A stretch of DNA of 17,298 bases. It comes from JBHHYN01 sp046757565 (GTDB taxonomy: Bacteria > Pseudomonadota > Gammaproteobacteria > Eutrophobiales > Eutrophobiaceae). Shown here one piece after another: positions 6,663 to 13,769 of the stretch; the first letter of the stretch is position 1; each line of letters starts with the position of its first letter. The notes under the pieces were generated by a model. It saw only the letters and a list, made by a program, of their open reading frames with translations. It did not search any database and had not been told where the DNA came from. The position numbers were made by a program, and so were the translations under genes. The DNA lies in NCBI GenBank assembly GCA_046757565.1, contig JBHHYN010000057.1, positions 1-17,298 on the forward strand, in the 5' to 3' direction.

Positions 6663-7606
6663 TGTTCCCCTGCAGGCAGGGCCGCCTTGAGCGACGGGCA
6701 ATCATTAATGGGCATGGATTCCAGGCTGCGATCGATTCTCTTTACAAGACCTGTCAATACTCTCCCTGGTCCGCACTCCAGGATGCGAGTAATACCGCGG
6801 GTCCGCATGGTTAATATGGTATCTACCCAGCGGACCGGTTGGTGAAGTTGGCGAAGCAGGGCCTGTTTGATTTCTATTGAGGCAGTATGTTGTTCAGCAT
6901 CGACATTGTGAATAACGGGAATGCTTGCATCTGAAAACCGGGTCTGCTCCAGGTATTCAGTGAATTGATCCGATGCCGCCTGCATTAACGCGCAATGGGA
7001 CGGCACACTGACCGGGAGCATGACGGCACGCTTTGCCCCGGCCTGCCTGGCCGCATCCATGGCTTGTTGAACGGCTTGCCTGTGCCCTGCTATGACGACC
7101 TGCCCGGGAGAATTAAAATTGGCGGCAGAGACGGTTTGCCCGTTACTGACCCGTTGACAGACCGCTATCACCTTTTCATCCTCCAGTCCCAGAATTGCCG
7201 CCATGGCTCCGGACCCTTCCGGCACGGCCTGTTGCATCGTTCTACCGCGCTCAGCAACCAGGGCGATGGCATCACTGAAATCAAAGACACCGGCACAGAC
7301 CAGCGCGGTGTACTCTCCCAGGCTATGGCCGGCCATACAGGCAGGGATCCCCCCCCCTGACTGTTTCCAGATCCGCCACATGGCGACGCTCGCTGCGAGC
7401 AGAGCCGGTTGTGTATTTTCAGTCTTATTCAATTCAACCTCCGGGCCCTCCTGAATCAAGCGCCACAGGTCAAACCCTAATCTCTCTGATGCTTCGTTAA
7501 ATACCGATTCCAGTGCGGTAAATTCCCCGGCCACATCAGACAGCATGCCCAGTGATTGTGATCCCTGCCCGGGGAATACAAAGGCCAGATTATTGATATG
7601 GGTCAT
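6659..7606 (-). CDS. fabD: Malonyl-CoA:ACP transacylase
   Basis: Transfers malonyl from CoA to AcpP, supplying the extender for every condensation. The 315-residue alpha/beta protein begins with the FPGQGSQ loop. It has the nucleophile S95 in GHSLGEYTAL, R120 (ERGRTMQ) for the malonyl carboxylate, H204 (PSHCALM) as the catalytic partner, and the glutamine in HQPVRW. Length and motifs are standard. The ATG at 7606 has no obvious Shine-Dalgarno. The 40-nt gap to fabH holds no clear promoter. The 3' end overlaps fabG by 4 nt. Confidence 0.97.
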   Translation of the reverse strand: MTHINNLAFVFPGQGSQSLGMLSDVAGEFTALESVFNEASERLGFDLWRLIQEGPEVELNKTENTQPALLAASVAMWRIWKQSGGGIPACMAGHSLGEYTALVCAGVFDFSDAIALVAERGRTMQQAVPEGSGAMAAILGLEDEKVIAVCQRVSNGQTVSAANFNSPGQVVIAGHRQAVQQAMDAARQAGAKRAVMLPVSVPSHCALMQAASDQFTEYLEQTRFSDASIPVIHNVDAEQHTASIEIKQALLRQLHQPVRWVDTILTMRTRGITRILECGPGRVLTGLVKRIDRSLESMPINDCPSLKAALPAGEQ

Positions 7607-7646
7607 TGAAAATTAGATTAATCGATAACTGACTGACAAGTCATTT

Positions 7647-8603
7647 TCAATATTTAATGAGTGCGGATCCCCAGGTAAAACCGCCCCCAAAGGCTTCCAT
7701 GACTAAAGTTTCTCCGCGCTTGATATCTCCGGCGCGAATCGCTGTATCCAGGGTCAGGGGGATAGATCCTCCCGAAGTATTACCATGTTCAGCGATAGTC
7801 AAGGCAACCCTGTCCATGGGTAATCCGAGTTTTTTGGCGGTGGCCGCGATAATTCGGATATTCGCCTGATGCGGCACAAGCCAGTCGATATCCTGCGTGG
7901 TGAGATTGTTGGCAACCAATGCCTCTTCAATGATATCGTTTAATGTCCTGACTGCAATCTTGAAGACTTCGTTACCACTCATCTTCATATAGGGCTTGTC
8001 ATCAGGCTTCGACGCCCCACCCGGAACATAAAGCAAGTCCGCATAAGCGCCATCGGCATGGATATGGGTGCTGTAGATACCGGGTTCCTCACTGGATTCC
8101 AGGACAACGGCCCCGGCGCCATCGCCGAAAATCACACAGGTGCCACGATCCGTCCAATCCATGATCTTCGAATTGGTGTCTGCACCGACAACCAGCGCCC
8201 GCCTCGACTCCCCGTTCCTGATGAAACTGTCTGCCACACTTAAGGCATAAATAAAACCGGAACACACCGCTTGAATATCAAACGCCGGACAACCGTTATG
8301 GATCCCTAGCCGATCCTGTAACAGGCAAGCCGTACTGGGAAAAATCATGTCCGGTGTTGAGGTCGCGAGCACGATTAGATCCAGTGAGTCGGTGCTGATA
8401 TCCGCCGCATTGAGGGCATTGACAGCCGCATGCTCTGACATATCGCAGGTTGTTTCGTTTTCTGCGGCTATATGCCGCTGTTTAATCCCGGTCCGTACCT
8501 GGATCCATTCGTCCGACGTATCGATCATGTCTTCCAGCTCTGCATTCATCATGACACGTTCGGGAAGGTAACTGCCGGTACCAATGATCCTTGAATAGGT
8601 CAA
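7647..8603 (-). CDS. fabH: Beta-ketoacyl-ACP synthase III
   Basis: Initiating condensing enzyme joining acetyl-CoA with malonyl-ACP. The 318-residue thiolase-fold protein has the Cys-His-Asn triad C114 (QAVCSGFIYAL), H245 (WLVPHQANIRI) and N275 (EHGNTSGGS). GTGSYLPERVMMN at the N-terminus and FGGGFTWGSALIKY at the C-terminus are FabH-like. The start is TTG (8601-8603), overlapping the plsX stop as TTGA, with AAGGG six nt upstream. The next ATG in frame would delete the first strand. Pseudomonas clusters lack fabH at this point, so its presence here is E. coli-like. Confidence 0.96.
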   Translation of the reverse strand: MTYSRIIGTGSYLPERVMMNAELEDMIDTSDEWIQVRTGIKQRHIAAENETTCDMSEHAAVNALNAADISTDSLDLIVLATSTPDMIFPSTACLLQDRLGIHNGCPAFDIQAVCSGFIYALSVADSFIRNGESRRALVVGADTNSKIMDWTDRGTCVIFGDGAGAVVLESSEEPGIYSTHIHADGAYADLLYVPGGASKPDDKPYMKMSGNEVFKIAVRTLNDIIEEALVANNLTTQDIDWLVPHQANIRIIAATAKKLGLPMDRVALTIAEHGNTSGGSIPLTLDTAIRAGDIKRGETLVMEAFGGGFTWGSALIKY

Positions 8604-9622
8604 ACCATACCCTTATCGATTAGTGCATTTTCAAGCAGCGAATTGATGCGTTCAGGAACATTTTTCTCAAGCTCTATAATCGCTTCTTCAATGGCATGCG
8701 CGAATGAAATCTTATCGGCACTGCCATGGCTCTTTATTACAATGCCGCGCAGTCCAAGCATACTGGCGCCATTATACCTGCGCGGATCAATCTGACGGCG
8801 AATCGCATTGAGGACAGGGAGAGAAACCATCGCCGAGAGTCTGCCATAAAATGATTTCTGAAATTCATTTTTAGCATGAAAGATCAGGAATTCGGCAATT
8901 CCTTCACTCGCCTTCAGGGCGATATTCCCGGTAAACCCGTCGCATACGATGACATCCACCTTACCGGTATAGATGTCATTCCCCTCGACAAATCCGACAT
9001 AGTTGAGGTGACTTTCCTCCAACAGTGCAGACGCCTGTTTTACCCGGTCGTTACCTTTAATGCTTTCGGAGCCAACGTTTAACAAGGCGATGGTTGGTTC
9101 TGCTATATTTTCCACCGCGGTGGTGAGCTCTGCACCCATGACGGCGTACTGGAACAGCTGCTCGGAATTGGGGTTCACATTGGCGCCGAGATCAAGCAGG
9201 CGGGTATGTCTGTCAAGCCCGGGCATGGTAGTACAGATGGCCGGACGATCAATCCCGGGCAGCATTTTTAATATGGAACGGGCCATAGCCATAAGCGCAC
9301 CGGTATTACCGGCACTGACGCAAGCGCTTGCCGTCCCGTCCTTGACCATATTAATACACAGGCGCATTGAAGATTCTTTTTTGTTGCGCAAAGCAGAGGC
9401 TGGAGGCTCATCCATTGTTACCACTTCAGGAGCATGCTGAATACTCAGACGGCCATTCTCAACAGCACCGTTTTCCTCGAGGAGAGTATTCAGCACATCT
9501 TCCTGGCCGACCAGGACAAGGTTTAAATCCTTATGTTTGTTCAGGGTAGTCAGCGCAGCAGGCACGGTCTCGGAGGGACCATGGTCTCCGCCCATGGCGT
9601 CTAGTGCAATGCAGATAGTCAA
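8600..9622 (-). CDS. plsX: Phosphate acyltransferase PlsX
   Basis: Converts acyl-ACP plus phosphate to acyl-phosphate, the donor used by PlsY in glycerolipid synthesis. The 340-residue protein starts with IALDAMGGDHGPSETVPAAL and has the family blocks SAGNTGALMAMA, LLDLGANVN, GFVEGNDIYTGKVDVIVCDGF, SMLGLRGIVIKSHGSAD and a C-terminal amphipathic helix. The initiation codon is TTG at 9622, with AGAGG six nt upstream. An in-frame stop lies seven codons upstream and no ATG or GTG falls between, so TTG is effectively forced. Overlaps fabH by 4 nt. Confidence 0.97.
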   Translation of the reverse strand: MTICIALDAMGGDHGPSETVPAALTTLNKHKDLNLVLVGQEDVLNTLLEENGAVENGRLSIQHAPEVVTMDEPPASALRNKKESSMRLCINMVKDGTASACVSAGNTGALMAMARSILKMLPGIDRPAICTTMPGLDRHTRLLDLGANVNPNSEQLFQYAVMGAELTTAVENIAEPTIALLNVGSESIKGNDRVKQASALLEESHLNYVGFVEGNDIYTGKVDVIVCDGFTGNIALKASEGIAEFLIFHAKNEFQKSFYGRLSAMVSLPVLNAIRRQIDPRRYNGASMLGLRGIVIKSHGSADKISFAHAIEEAIIELEKNVPERINSLLENALIDKGMV

Positions 9623-9703
9623 AACAGCCTCTGATTGAACTCAGAAATTTAATGAATATGCCGGGATACAGAAAAATAACGTTAGTAATTTCTTTTTATA
9701 CAC

Positions 9704-9889
9704 CTATTCGAGCTCGTCTTTGCTTTCGATTATTTTTCCGCCACGGTAATACCCTTCCGCGCTGATGTGGTGACGCCGGTGCACCTCACCCGTCGTTGAT
9801 TCAATGGACAACGCAGGTCCGGTCACTGCATCATGTGAACGGCGCATATCGCGCCGGGATCTGGATTTCTTGTTTTTCTGAACAGCCAT
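9704..9889 (-). CDS. rpmF: 50S ribosomal protein L32
   Basis: A 61-residue basic ribosomal protein with the unmistakable L32 pattern MAVQKNKKSRSRRDMRRSHD and HHISAEGYYRG. It has no cysteines, so it is the zinc-free (C-) form, as in E. coli. The ATG at 9889 has GGAG about 10 nt upstream. It follows yceD by 18 nt in the standard yceD-rpmF-plsX order. The 81 nt between rpmF and plsX contain no hairpin terminator. Confidence 0.98.
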   Translation of the reverse strand: MAVQKNKKSRSRRDMRRSHDAVTGPALSIESTTGEVHRRHHISAEGYYRGGKIIESKDELE

Positions 9890-9907
9890 AATTACTGTGA
9901 CTCCGGG

Positions 9908-10456
9908 TTAACTAGTTGATTTTTTTAGTTTTAAATCTTTCAATACGGCAAACGGGTTTTCCCTTCGCATTGCAGTGTCTGCAATGAATTGCCCGGATGA
10001 GCAACAGGCGAATTCATGCACAGGCGCCATAGGCAGCCCCAGTAAAATCTCATCTTCAATAAGCATTAACAGGGAGATGTGCCTGTCCTTTAACGTTAAC
10101 GGCTCATAGCGATTGGGCAACCGTTCAGCTTCCGCCCTGTCTGTTACAATGCCAATACTGATTGCGTTTTGTATGTGTCTTGTTAAAGGATTCAGACAAC
10201 GTTGGCAGACAAGCTCCAGATCTGCGCCGAACTCACCAACGATGTACACCACCCCCTCTGCATCACGGCCAAATTCCAGTCGAAATGTTACTGCGCCTGC
10301 ATCATCAAACAGCACATTTTTGAGTCGTGGCAATGAACATAGTTCCAACTGTCCGTTCAGGCTTACTTCCTGTTCAGCCAGGAGCATAGGCTCAATAAAC
10401 TGCGGATCAGGCGCCATCAGGCCGGCAAGTGTATCGGCACGGGGTAATCGTGTCAA
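9908..10456 (-). CDS. yceD: YceD family (DUF177) 23S rRNA accumulation protein
   Basis: A 182-residue protein of the YceD/DUF177 family, linked by earlier studies to 23S rRNA accumulation and always found next to rpmF. Family marks seen are CQRC (about 87-90), the central NRYEPLTLKDRHISLLMLIEDEILLGLPMAP segment (residues rather than exact block matter) and the terminal NPFAVLKDLK. The chosen start is TTG at 10456. A TGA lies in frame upstream, no ATG or GTG intervenes, and the N-terminal RLPR resembles relatives. The internal ATG at 10417 (M14) is the alternative. Whether it binds rRNA directly cannot be seen from sequence. Confidence 0.9.
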   Translation of the reverse strand: MTRLPRADTLAGLMAPDPQFIEPMLLAEQEVSLNGQLELCSLPRLKNVLFDDAGAVTFRLEFGRDAEGVVYIVGEFGADLELVCQRCLNPLTRHIQNAISIGIVTDRAEAERLPNRYEPLTLKDRHISLLMLIEDEILLGLPMAPVHEFACCSSGQFIADTAMRRENPFAVLKDLKLKKSTS

Positions 10457-10493
10457 AGGGATTAAACCTGTTATCGATATTCAAGCCATTGAC

Positions 10494-10521
10494 TTGACAG
10501 GCTTTTCCAGACTGTCATGAT
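10494..10521 (+). promoter_or_regulatory. Candidate sigma-70 promoter of maf
   Basis: Perfect -35 TTGACA (10494-10499), 16-nt spacer, -10 CATGAT (10516-10521, 4 of 6). The predicted start is near 10528, giving a leader of about 25 nt. A 6-bp inverted repeat TGACAG/CTGTCA (10495-10500, 10512-10517) spans the spacer and could be an operator. Confidence 0.4.
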
Positions 10522-10552
10522 ATTTCAGCATAGTTGAATAAGGGTTGAAACA

Positions 10553-11134
10553 GTGTCCGGTAAAATTATTCTCGCTTCGTCATCCCCCTATCGAAAGGCA
10601 TTACTGAATCGCTTGGATCTGTCATTTACTGTAATCGGGACCGATATTGATGAGTCGCCGGAACCCGGTGAAGCCCCGCAACAACTGGTCCTGCGGCTGG
10701 CAGAGGCAAAGGCGCTGAGTGCCGCCCGTCTGGAACCTGAAGCGCTAATCATCGGCTCCGATCAAGTTGCCGTGCTCAACGGAAGCCCCCTGGGGAAACC
10801 GGGATCTTATGAAAATGCGGTCCGCCAGTTACGCTCGATGAGCGGTCACTGCGTTCACTTCCATACGGCGTTATGCCTGCTGAATGCGGCGACAGGCACC
10901 AGGCAGTGCCGCTGTGTGCCCTATGACGTCACCTTCCGGGAGCTATCCGATGCGGAAATAGAACGCTATCTTATGGCGGAACAACCGTATCGCTGTGCCG
11001 GAAGTTTCAAATCGGAACAACTGGGGATTGCTTTGGTAGAGCGCATGGATGGCGAGGACCCCACCGCTCTCGTCGGTCTCCCTCTCATCGCTTTACGTAG
11101 CATGCTGGCCCAGGAGGGGCTTGTATTACCTTAA
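10553..11134 (+). CDS. Maf-like nucleotide pyrophosphatase, YceF type
   Basis: Maf/HAM1-fold house-cleaning pyrophosphatase. The 193-residue protein shows ILASSSPYRKALL, IIGSDQVAV with the catalytic aspartate D70, GKPGSYENA, and the YceF-subgroup marks CAGSFKSE and DPTALVGLPLIAL. In E. coli YceF hydrolyses m7GTP, and that specificity is inferred here from subgroup motifs. The start is GTG at 10553, with AGGG about 8 nt upstream. It is divergent from yceD across 96 nt and convergent with sppA. Confidence 0.94.
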   Translation: MSGKIILASSSPYRKALLNRLDLSFTVIGTDIDESPEPGEAPQQLVLRLAEAKALSAARLEPEALIIGSDQVAVLNGSPLGKPGSYENAVRQLRSMSGHCVHFHTALCLLNAATGTRQCRCVPYDVTFRELSDAEIERYLMAEQPYRCAGSFKSEQLGIALVERMDGEDPTALVGLPLIALRSMLAQEGLVLP

Positions 11135-11164
11135 TAATTTACATTATATAAATAATATAACTTT
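11135..11164. other. AT-only convergent gap between maf and sppA
   Basis: Thirty bases, nearly all A and T. They contain a weak 6-bp AT stem TTATAT/ATATAA (11144-11160), followed on the plus strand by CTTTTTATTTT. Too unstable to call a terminator with confidence. Confidence 0.3.
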
Positions 11165-12133
11165 TTATTTTAAATATATTTTATCTGAAAATACCAGGTG
11201 ATTAGCGAGGGTGGCGCCCAGGCTTTCCGCGAATCGATCCAGATAATTTTTTCGATGCGTAAAGTCAACGATCTCCTCGGCGCCGATAACGTCTCTGGCG
11301 ACGTAACTGGCGCTGCCTAACGCGTCTACCAGCCCAAGTTCTTTGGACTGTTCCCCGGTCCAGACCAGCCCTGAAAAAAGCCTGTCATCATCTTTTAATC
11401 GTACTCCCCTGCCCCGTTTGACGACAGAGATAAACTGTTGGTAGATATCATCCAGGAGTTTGTCCACGTGGTTCACTTCATCCTGCTTCAAGGGAGAAAA
11501 CGGGTCCATAAAACCCTTGTTCTTGCCTGCATGCAGCAGGCGCCGCTCGATACCCAGTTTATTGATAGCATCGACAAATCCGAATCCTGACATAATGACT
11601 CCGATGGAGCCTACAATACTGGCCTTGTTGGCGTAAATCTTGTCGGCCGCAGAGGCGATATAGTAGCCCCCTGACGCGCAAATATCGCTAATTACGGCAT
11701 ACAGGGGGATATCCGGGTATTTTTTCCTGAGCCGGCGGATTTCGTCGTTGACATAACCTGCCTGGACCGGGCTGCCCCCAGGACTGTTAATCCGGAGAAT
11801 GATGCCGGCGGTGTGTTTGTCCTTAAATGCCGCCCTCAAGCCCGAGATGATGTTATCCGCACTGGCTTTGGAATCTGCTGATATCACCCCATCAATATCG
11901 ACCAGGGCAGTATGGGGGCCGCGTGTGAGATTTGCCATTTCCACATCCTGGTTCATGTATAGCAGCAGAAATGCAAGCAGATAGAGCGCAAGCAAAAGTT
12001 TGAAGAAAATCCCCCAGCGCCGGTTGCGGCGCTGTTCTTTCAGGAATTCCCTGGCAACCTGGCTGCTGAGCGCCTGTTCAAATGCATGGTTTTCATCCGG
12101 TTTATTTGCTGGACCGGTTATAGTTTCATTCAT
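11165..12133 (-). CDS. sppA: Signal peptide peptidase SppA, short form (S49 family)
   Basis: Membrane-anchored serine protease of family S49 that degrades cleaved signal peptides and possibly other membrane peptides. The 322-residue protein has a basic cytoplasmic N-terminus, one transmembrane helix (about 42-60) and a single S49 domain. The Ser-Lys dyad is S154 (DICASGGYYIA) and K206 (HAGKNKG), with the same 52-residue spacing as in B. subtilis SppA. LRINSPGGS and VGSIGVIM are also present. It lacks the tandem domain of E. coli SppA, so it is the short form. SohB is a less likely alternative. The ATG at 12133 has GGGAAG just upstream. Confidence 0.93.
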   Translation of the reverse strand: MNETITGPANKPDENHAFEQALSSQVAREFLKEQRRNRRWGIFFKLLLALYLLAFLLLYMNQDVEMANLTRGPHTALVDIDGVISADSKASADNIISGLRAAFKDKHTAGIILRINSPGGSPVQAGYVNDEIRRLRKKYPDIPLYAVISDICASGGYYIASAADKIYANKASIVGSIGVIMSGFGFVDAINKLGIERRLLHAGKNKGFMDPFSPLKQDEVNHVDKLLDDIYQQFISVVKRGRGVRLKDDDRLFSGLVWTGEQSKELGLVDALGSASYVARDVIGAEEIVDFTHRKNYLDRFAESLGATLANHLVFSDKIYLK

Positions 12134-12334
12134 GATCTTCCCATCCGGTTATACTCATTGGAGTCCTCTCCCGGCGTAGCCACTCCGATGGTTGTTTGAG
12201 TCTCTATGAGTCTGTCGGACTCCTGGAAACATATTAATGGTCTTAATTTTAGCAAATGTGCGTGTTTGAATCCGGACAGGTTCCGTCATTGTCGGTCAAC
12301 AATCGTTACAGATTCATTATATCCGGAACGGTCT
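12134..12334. other. 201-nt interval between rluC and sppA
   Basis: No gene seen. It contains two TGAGTCT copies exactly 10 bp apart (12197-12203, 12207-12213) and an inverted pair GGAGTCC/GGACTCC (12160-12166, 12217-12223). A possible -10 TAAAAT for sppA lies on the minus strand (12246-12251), without a good -35. Relatives with this gene order often hold a HAD-family phosphatase gene here; I see no remnant of it. Confidence 0.5.
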
Positions 12335-13285
12335 TCAGGCATAATTGTTCAGAAACTCCCTGAGTTCGGCAGAAAGTGGCGCCTTCAACTCCAGTTCCCG
12401 GTGCCCGTCAAGACCGGGCAAACGCAGCATGGATGCATGCAGGAACAGGCGTTTAAGTCCAGATTTTCGCAATACTTTATTAAAATCCTTGTCTCCGTAT
12501 TTGAGATCTCCGGCGACCGGATGTTGCAAGTACCGTGCATGAACGCGTATCTGATGTGTGCGGCCCGTCAGCAGGCGCACCCTGACGAGGCTGGCAAGCC
12601 TGAACTCCTTTTCAACCTCGAAACGGGTCAGGGCCCGTTTCCCCCGCTGATCGATGGCCACCCACCTCTCTCCCGAGCGCGCCACGTTCCTGCGCAGCGG
12701 TTGCCCGACCTCAACGGCCGAGTGCTGCATGCGGCCCTTCAACAAGGCCGTATAGTGCTTCTCGATAGCACCGGCTCTCAGGGCGCTATGCAACTGCCTC
12801 AGGATCTCTCCATGTCTGGCAATCAACAGACAGCCCGAAGTCTCCCGATCCAATCTATGCACAAGTTGCAATTCCTGCTCTGATGGTCTCAGGCTGCGCA
12901 ATACCTCAATGACACCAAAGGAACGGCCGCTGCCTCCATGCACGACAATTCCGGCAGGCTTGTTCAGGGCAATGATATCGTGATTCTCGAACAGGATACT
13001 GCCCCGGACCATCTCCTTTAGATAGTCGGGAGGGGGGGCTGGCTCACGCCGGTCCCTGGTGAGGACCGGGGGGATGCGGACCCTGTCTCCCGTTTCAAGT
13101 CGGTATCCCTGCTTGACACGTCCGCCATTTACCCTGATTTCACCGCGCCGTAACATCTGATAGATACGGCTCTTTGGCAGATCTTTCAATGCGTTAAGCA
13201 GGAAATTGTCGATACGGCGGTGCTCCTGAAGGGCATCGATAAGGACGTAACGTACACCGGTTTTTTTATTTTGAATCCGGGACAT
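12335..13285 (-). CDS. rluC: 23S rRNA pseudouridine synthase RluC
   Basis: Isomerises uridines in 23S rRNA (U955, U2504 and U2580 in E. coli). The 316-residue protein has an N-terminal S4 RNA-binding domain (RIDNFLLNALKDLPKSRIY...RRGEIRVNG), then the RluA-type catalytic domain. The catalytic aspartate is in VHRLDRETSG (D146). NKPAGIVVHGGSGRSFGVIE and LTGRTHQIRVHARYLQHP are typical, and FGVIE with the rne neighbour favours RluC over RluD or RluA. The frame is open to a TTG at 13309. The ATG at 13285 is preferred: it has AGAG close upstream, and the candidate promoter would start transcripts near 13304. Confidence 0.95.
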   Translation of the reverse strand: MSRIQNKKTGVRYVLIDALQEHRRIDNFLLNALKDLPKSRIYQMLRRGEIRVNGGRVKQGYRLETGDRVRIPPVLTRDRREPAPPPDYLKEMVRGSILFENHDIIALNKPAGIVVHGGSGRSFGVIEVLRSLRPSEQELQLVHRLDRETSGCLLIARHGEILRQLHSALRAGAIEKHYTALLKGRMQHSAVEVGQPLRRNVARSGERWVAIDQRGKRALTRFEVEKEFRLASLVRVRLLTGRTHQIRVHARYLQHPVAGDLKYGDKDFNKVLRKSGLKRLFLHASMLRLPGLDGHRELELKAPLSAELREFLNNYA

Positions 13286-13310
13286 ATCTCTGTTTGGGCA
13301 TTGCCGCAAT

Positions 13311-13340
13311 ATACTAAGATTGTTATATTACCTGTGTGAA
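13311..13340 (-). promoter_or_regulatory. Candidate promoter of rluC
   Basis: On the minus strand: -35 TTCACA (13335-13340, 5 of 6), 18-nt spacer, -10 TAGTAT (13311-13316, 4 of 6). Predicted start near 13304, about 19 nt before the chosen ATG. Confidence 0.35.
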
Positions 13341-13568
13341 GCGGGTCTTAGATACCCGTCTTTCGCTCTGCAGGGGTGCCATTTAATGATTGCATTGTTT
13401 CGCAGAGACAGAGCAGGCAAACACTTGTGATGACAACGGATTGAATAATCGTGGTTTATATTTTCGTTCTCCGGCATCACCCCTCTGTCCCGATGGAATG
13501 CCAGTGTGGAATAGCAACAACGCAGAGCAAACAGGGTACGCGTTAAAACGTCATGGGCCATGTAAATA

Positions 13569-13574
13569 TATAAT
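13569..13574 (+). promoter_or_regulatory. Candidate -10 element of the rne promoter
   Basis: Perfect TATAAT on the plus strand, but with no good -35 at 16-18 nt. Instead a palindrome CATGGGCCATG (13552-13562) occupies that place and might bind a regulator. Transcription would start near 13581, giving an rne leader of roughly 190 nt. Another promoter further upstream is possible. Confidence 0.35.
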
Positions 13575-13580
13575 GGCGGG

Positions 13581-13769
13581 ATCGGGTTTGGTACAACAGC
13601 TTCGGTTCAATCCTTGAAATAGTAAGGCGCGATTAAACAGAAAAGAGTTATTTAACTGCTCAGTTTGTTCAATGAGCAGTTGAGCGCTCCCGATCGGGAT
13701 GCCTGGCAGTATGTGCTCTGAAAAGAGCCTGCGTCCTGTGGTCGAGCGCGTGTTAAAGGACATCGACAA
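13581..13769 (+). promoter_or_regulatory. Structured rne 5' leader (probable autoregulatory UTR)
   Basis: Three dyads precede the rne start. The first is a perfect 9-bp stem AACTGCTCA/TGAGCAGTT with a 10-nt loop (13654-13681). The second is a 12-bp palindrome TCCCGATCGGGA (13688-13699). The third is a 5-bp hairpin GCTCT-GAAA-AGAGC closed by a GNRA tetraloop (13715-13728). None is followed by a T-run. In E. coli the rne leader folds into hairpins through which RNase E destabilises its own message; I infer the same role here from position and structure only. The rest of the rluC-rne interval (13341-13568) shows no gene. Confidence 0.5.

Noticed and set aside
7607..7646. Promoter for fabD (TTGTCA with TAATTT, 18-nt spacer)
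   Set aside because: The -10 matches only three of six bases and is no better than expected in AT-rich sequence.
12206..12883. 225-codon open frame on the plus strand
   Set aside because: Antisense to rluC, begins in the intergenic gap, and has no recognisable domain. rluC on the other strand is fully supported by motifs.
13328..13561. 77-codon minus-strand frame in the rluC-rne interval, with similar small frames on the plus strand
   Set aside because: No family resemblance and composition unlike a protein. The region is better explained as divergent promoters and the rne leader.
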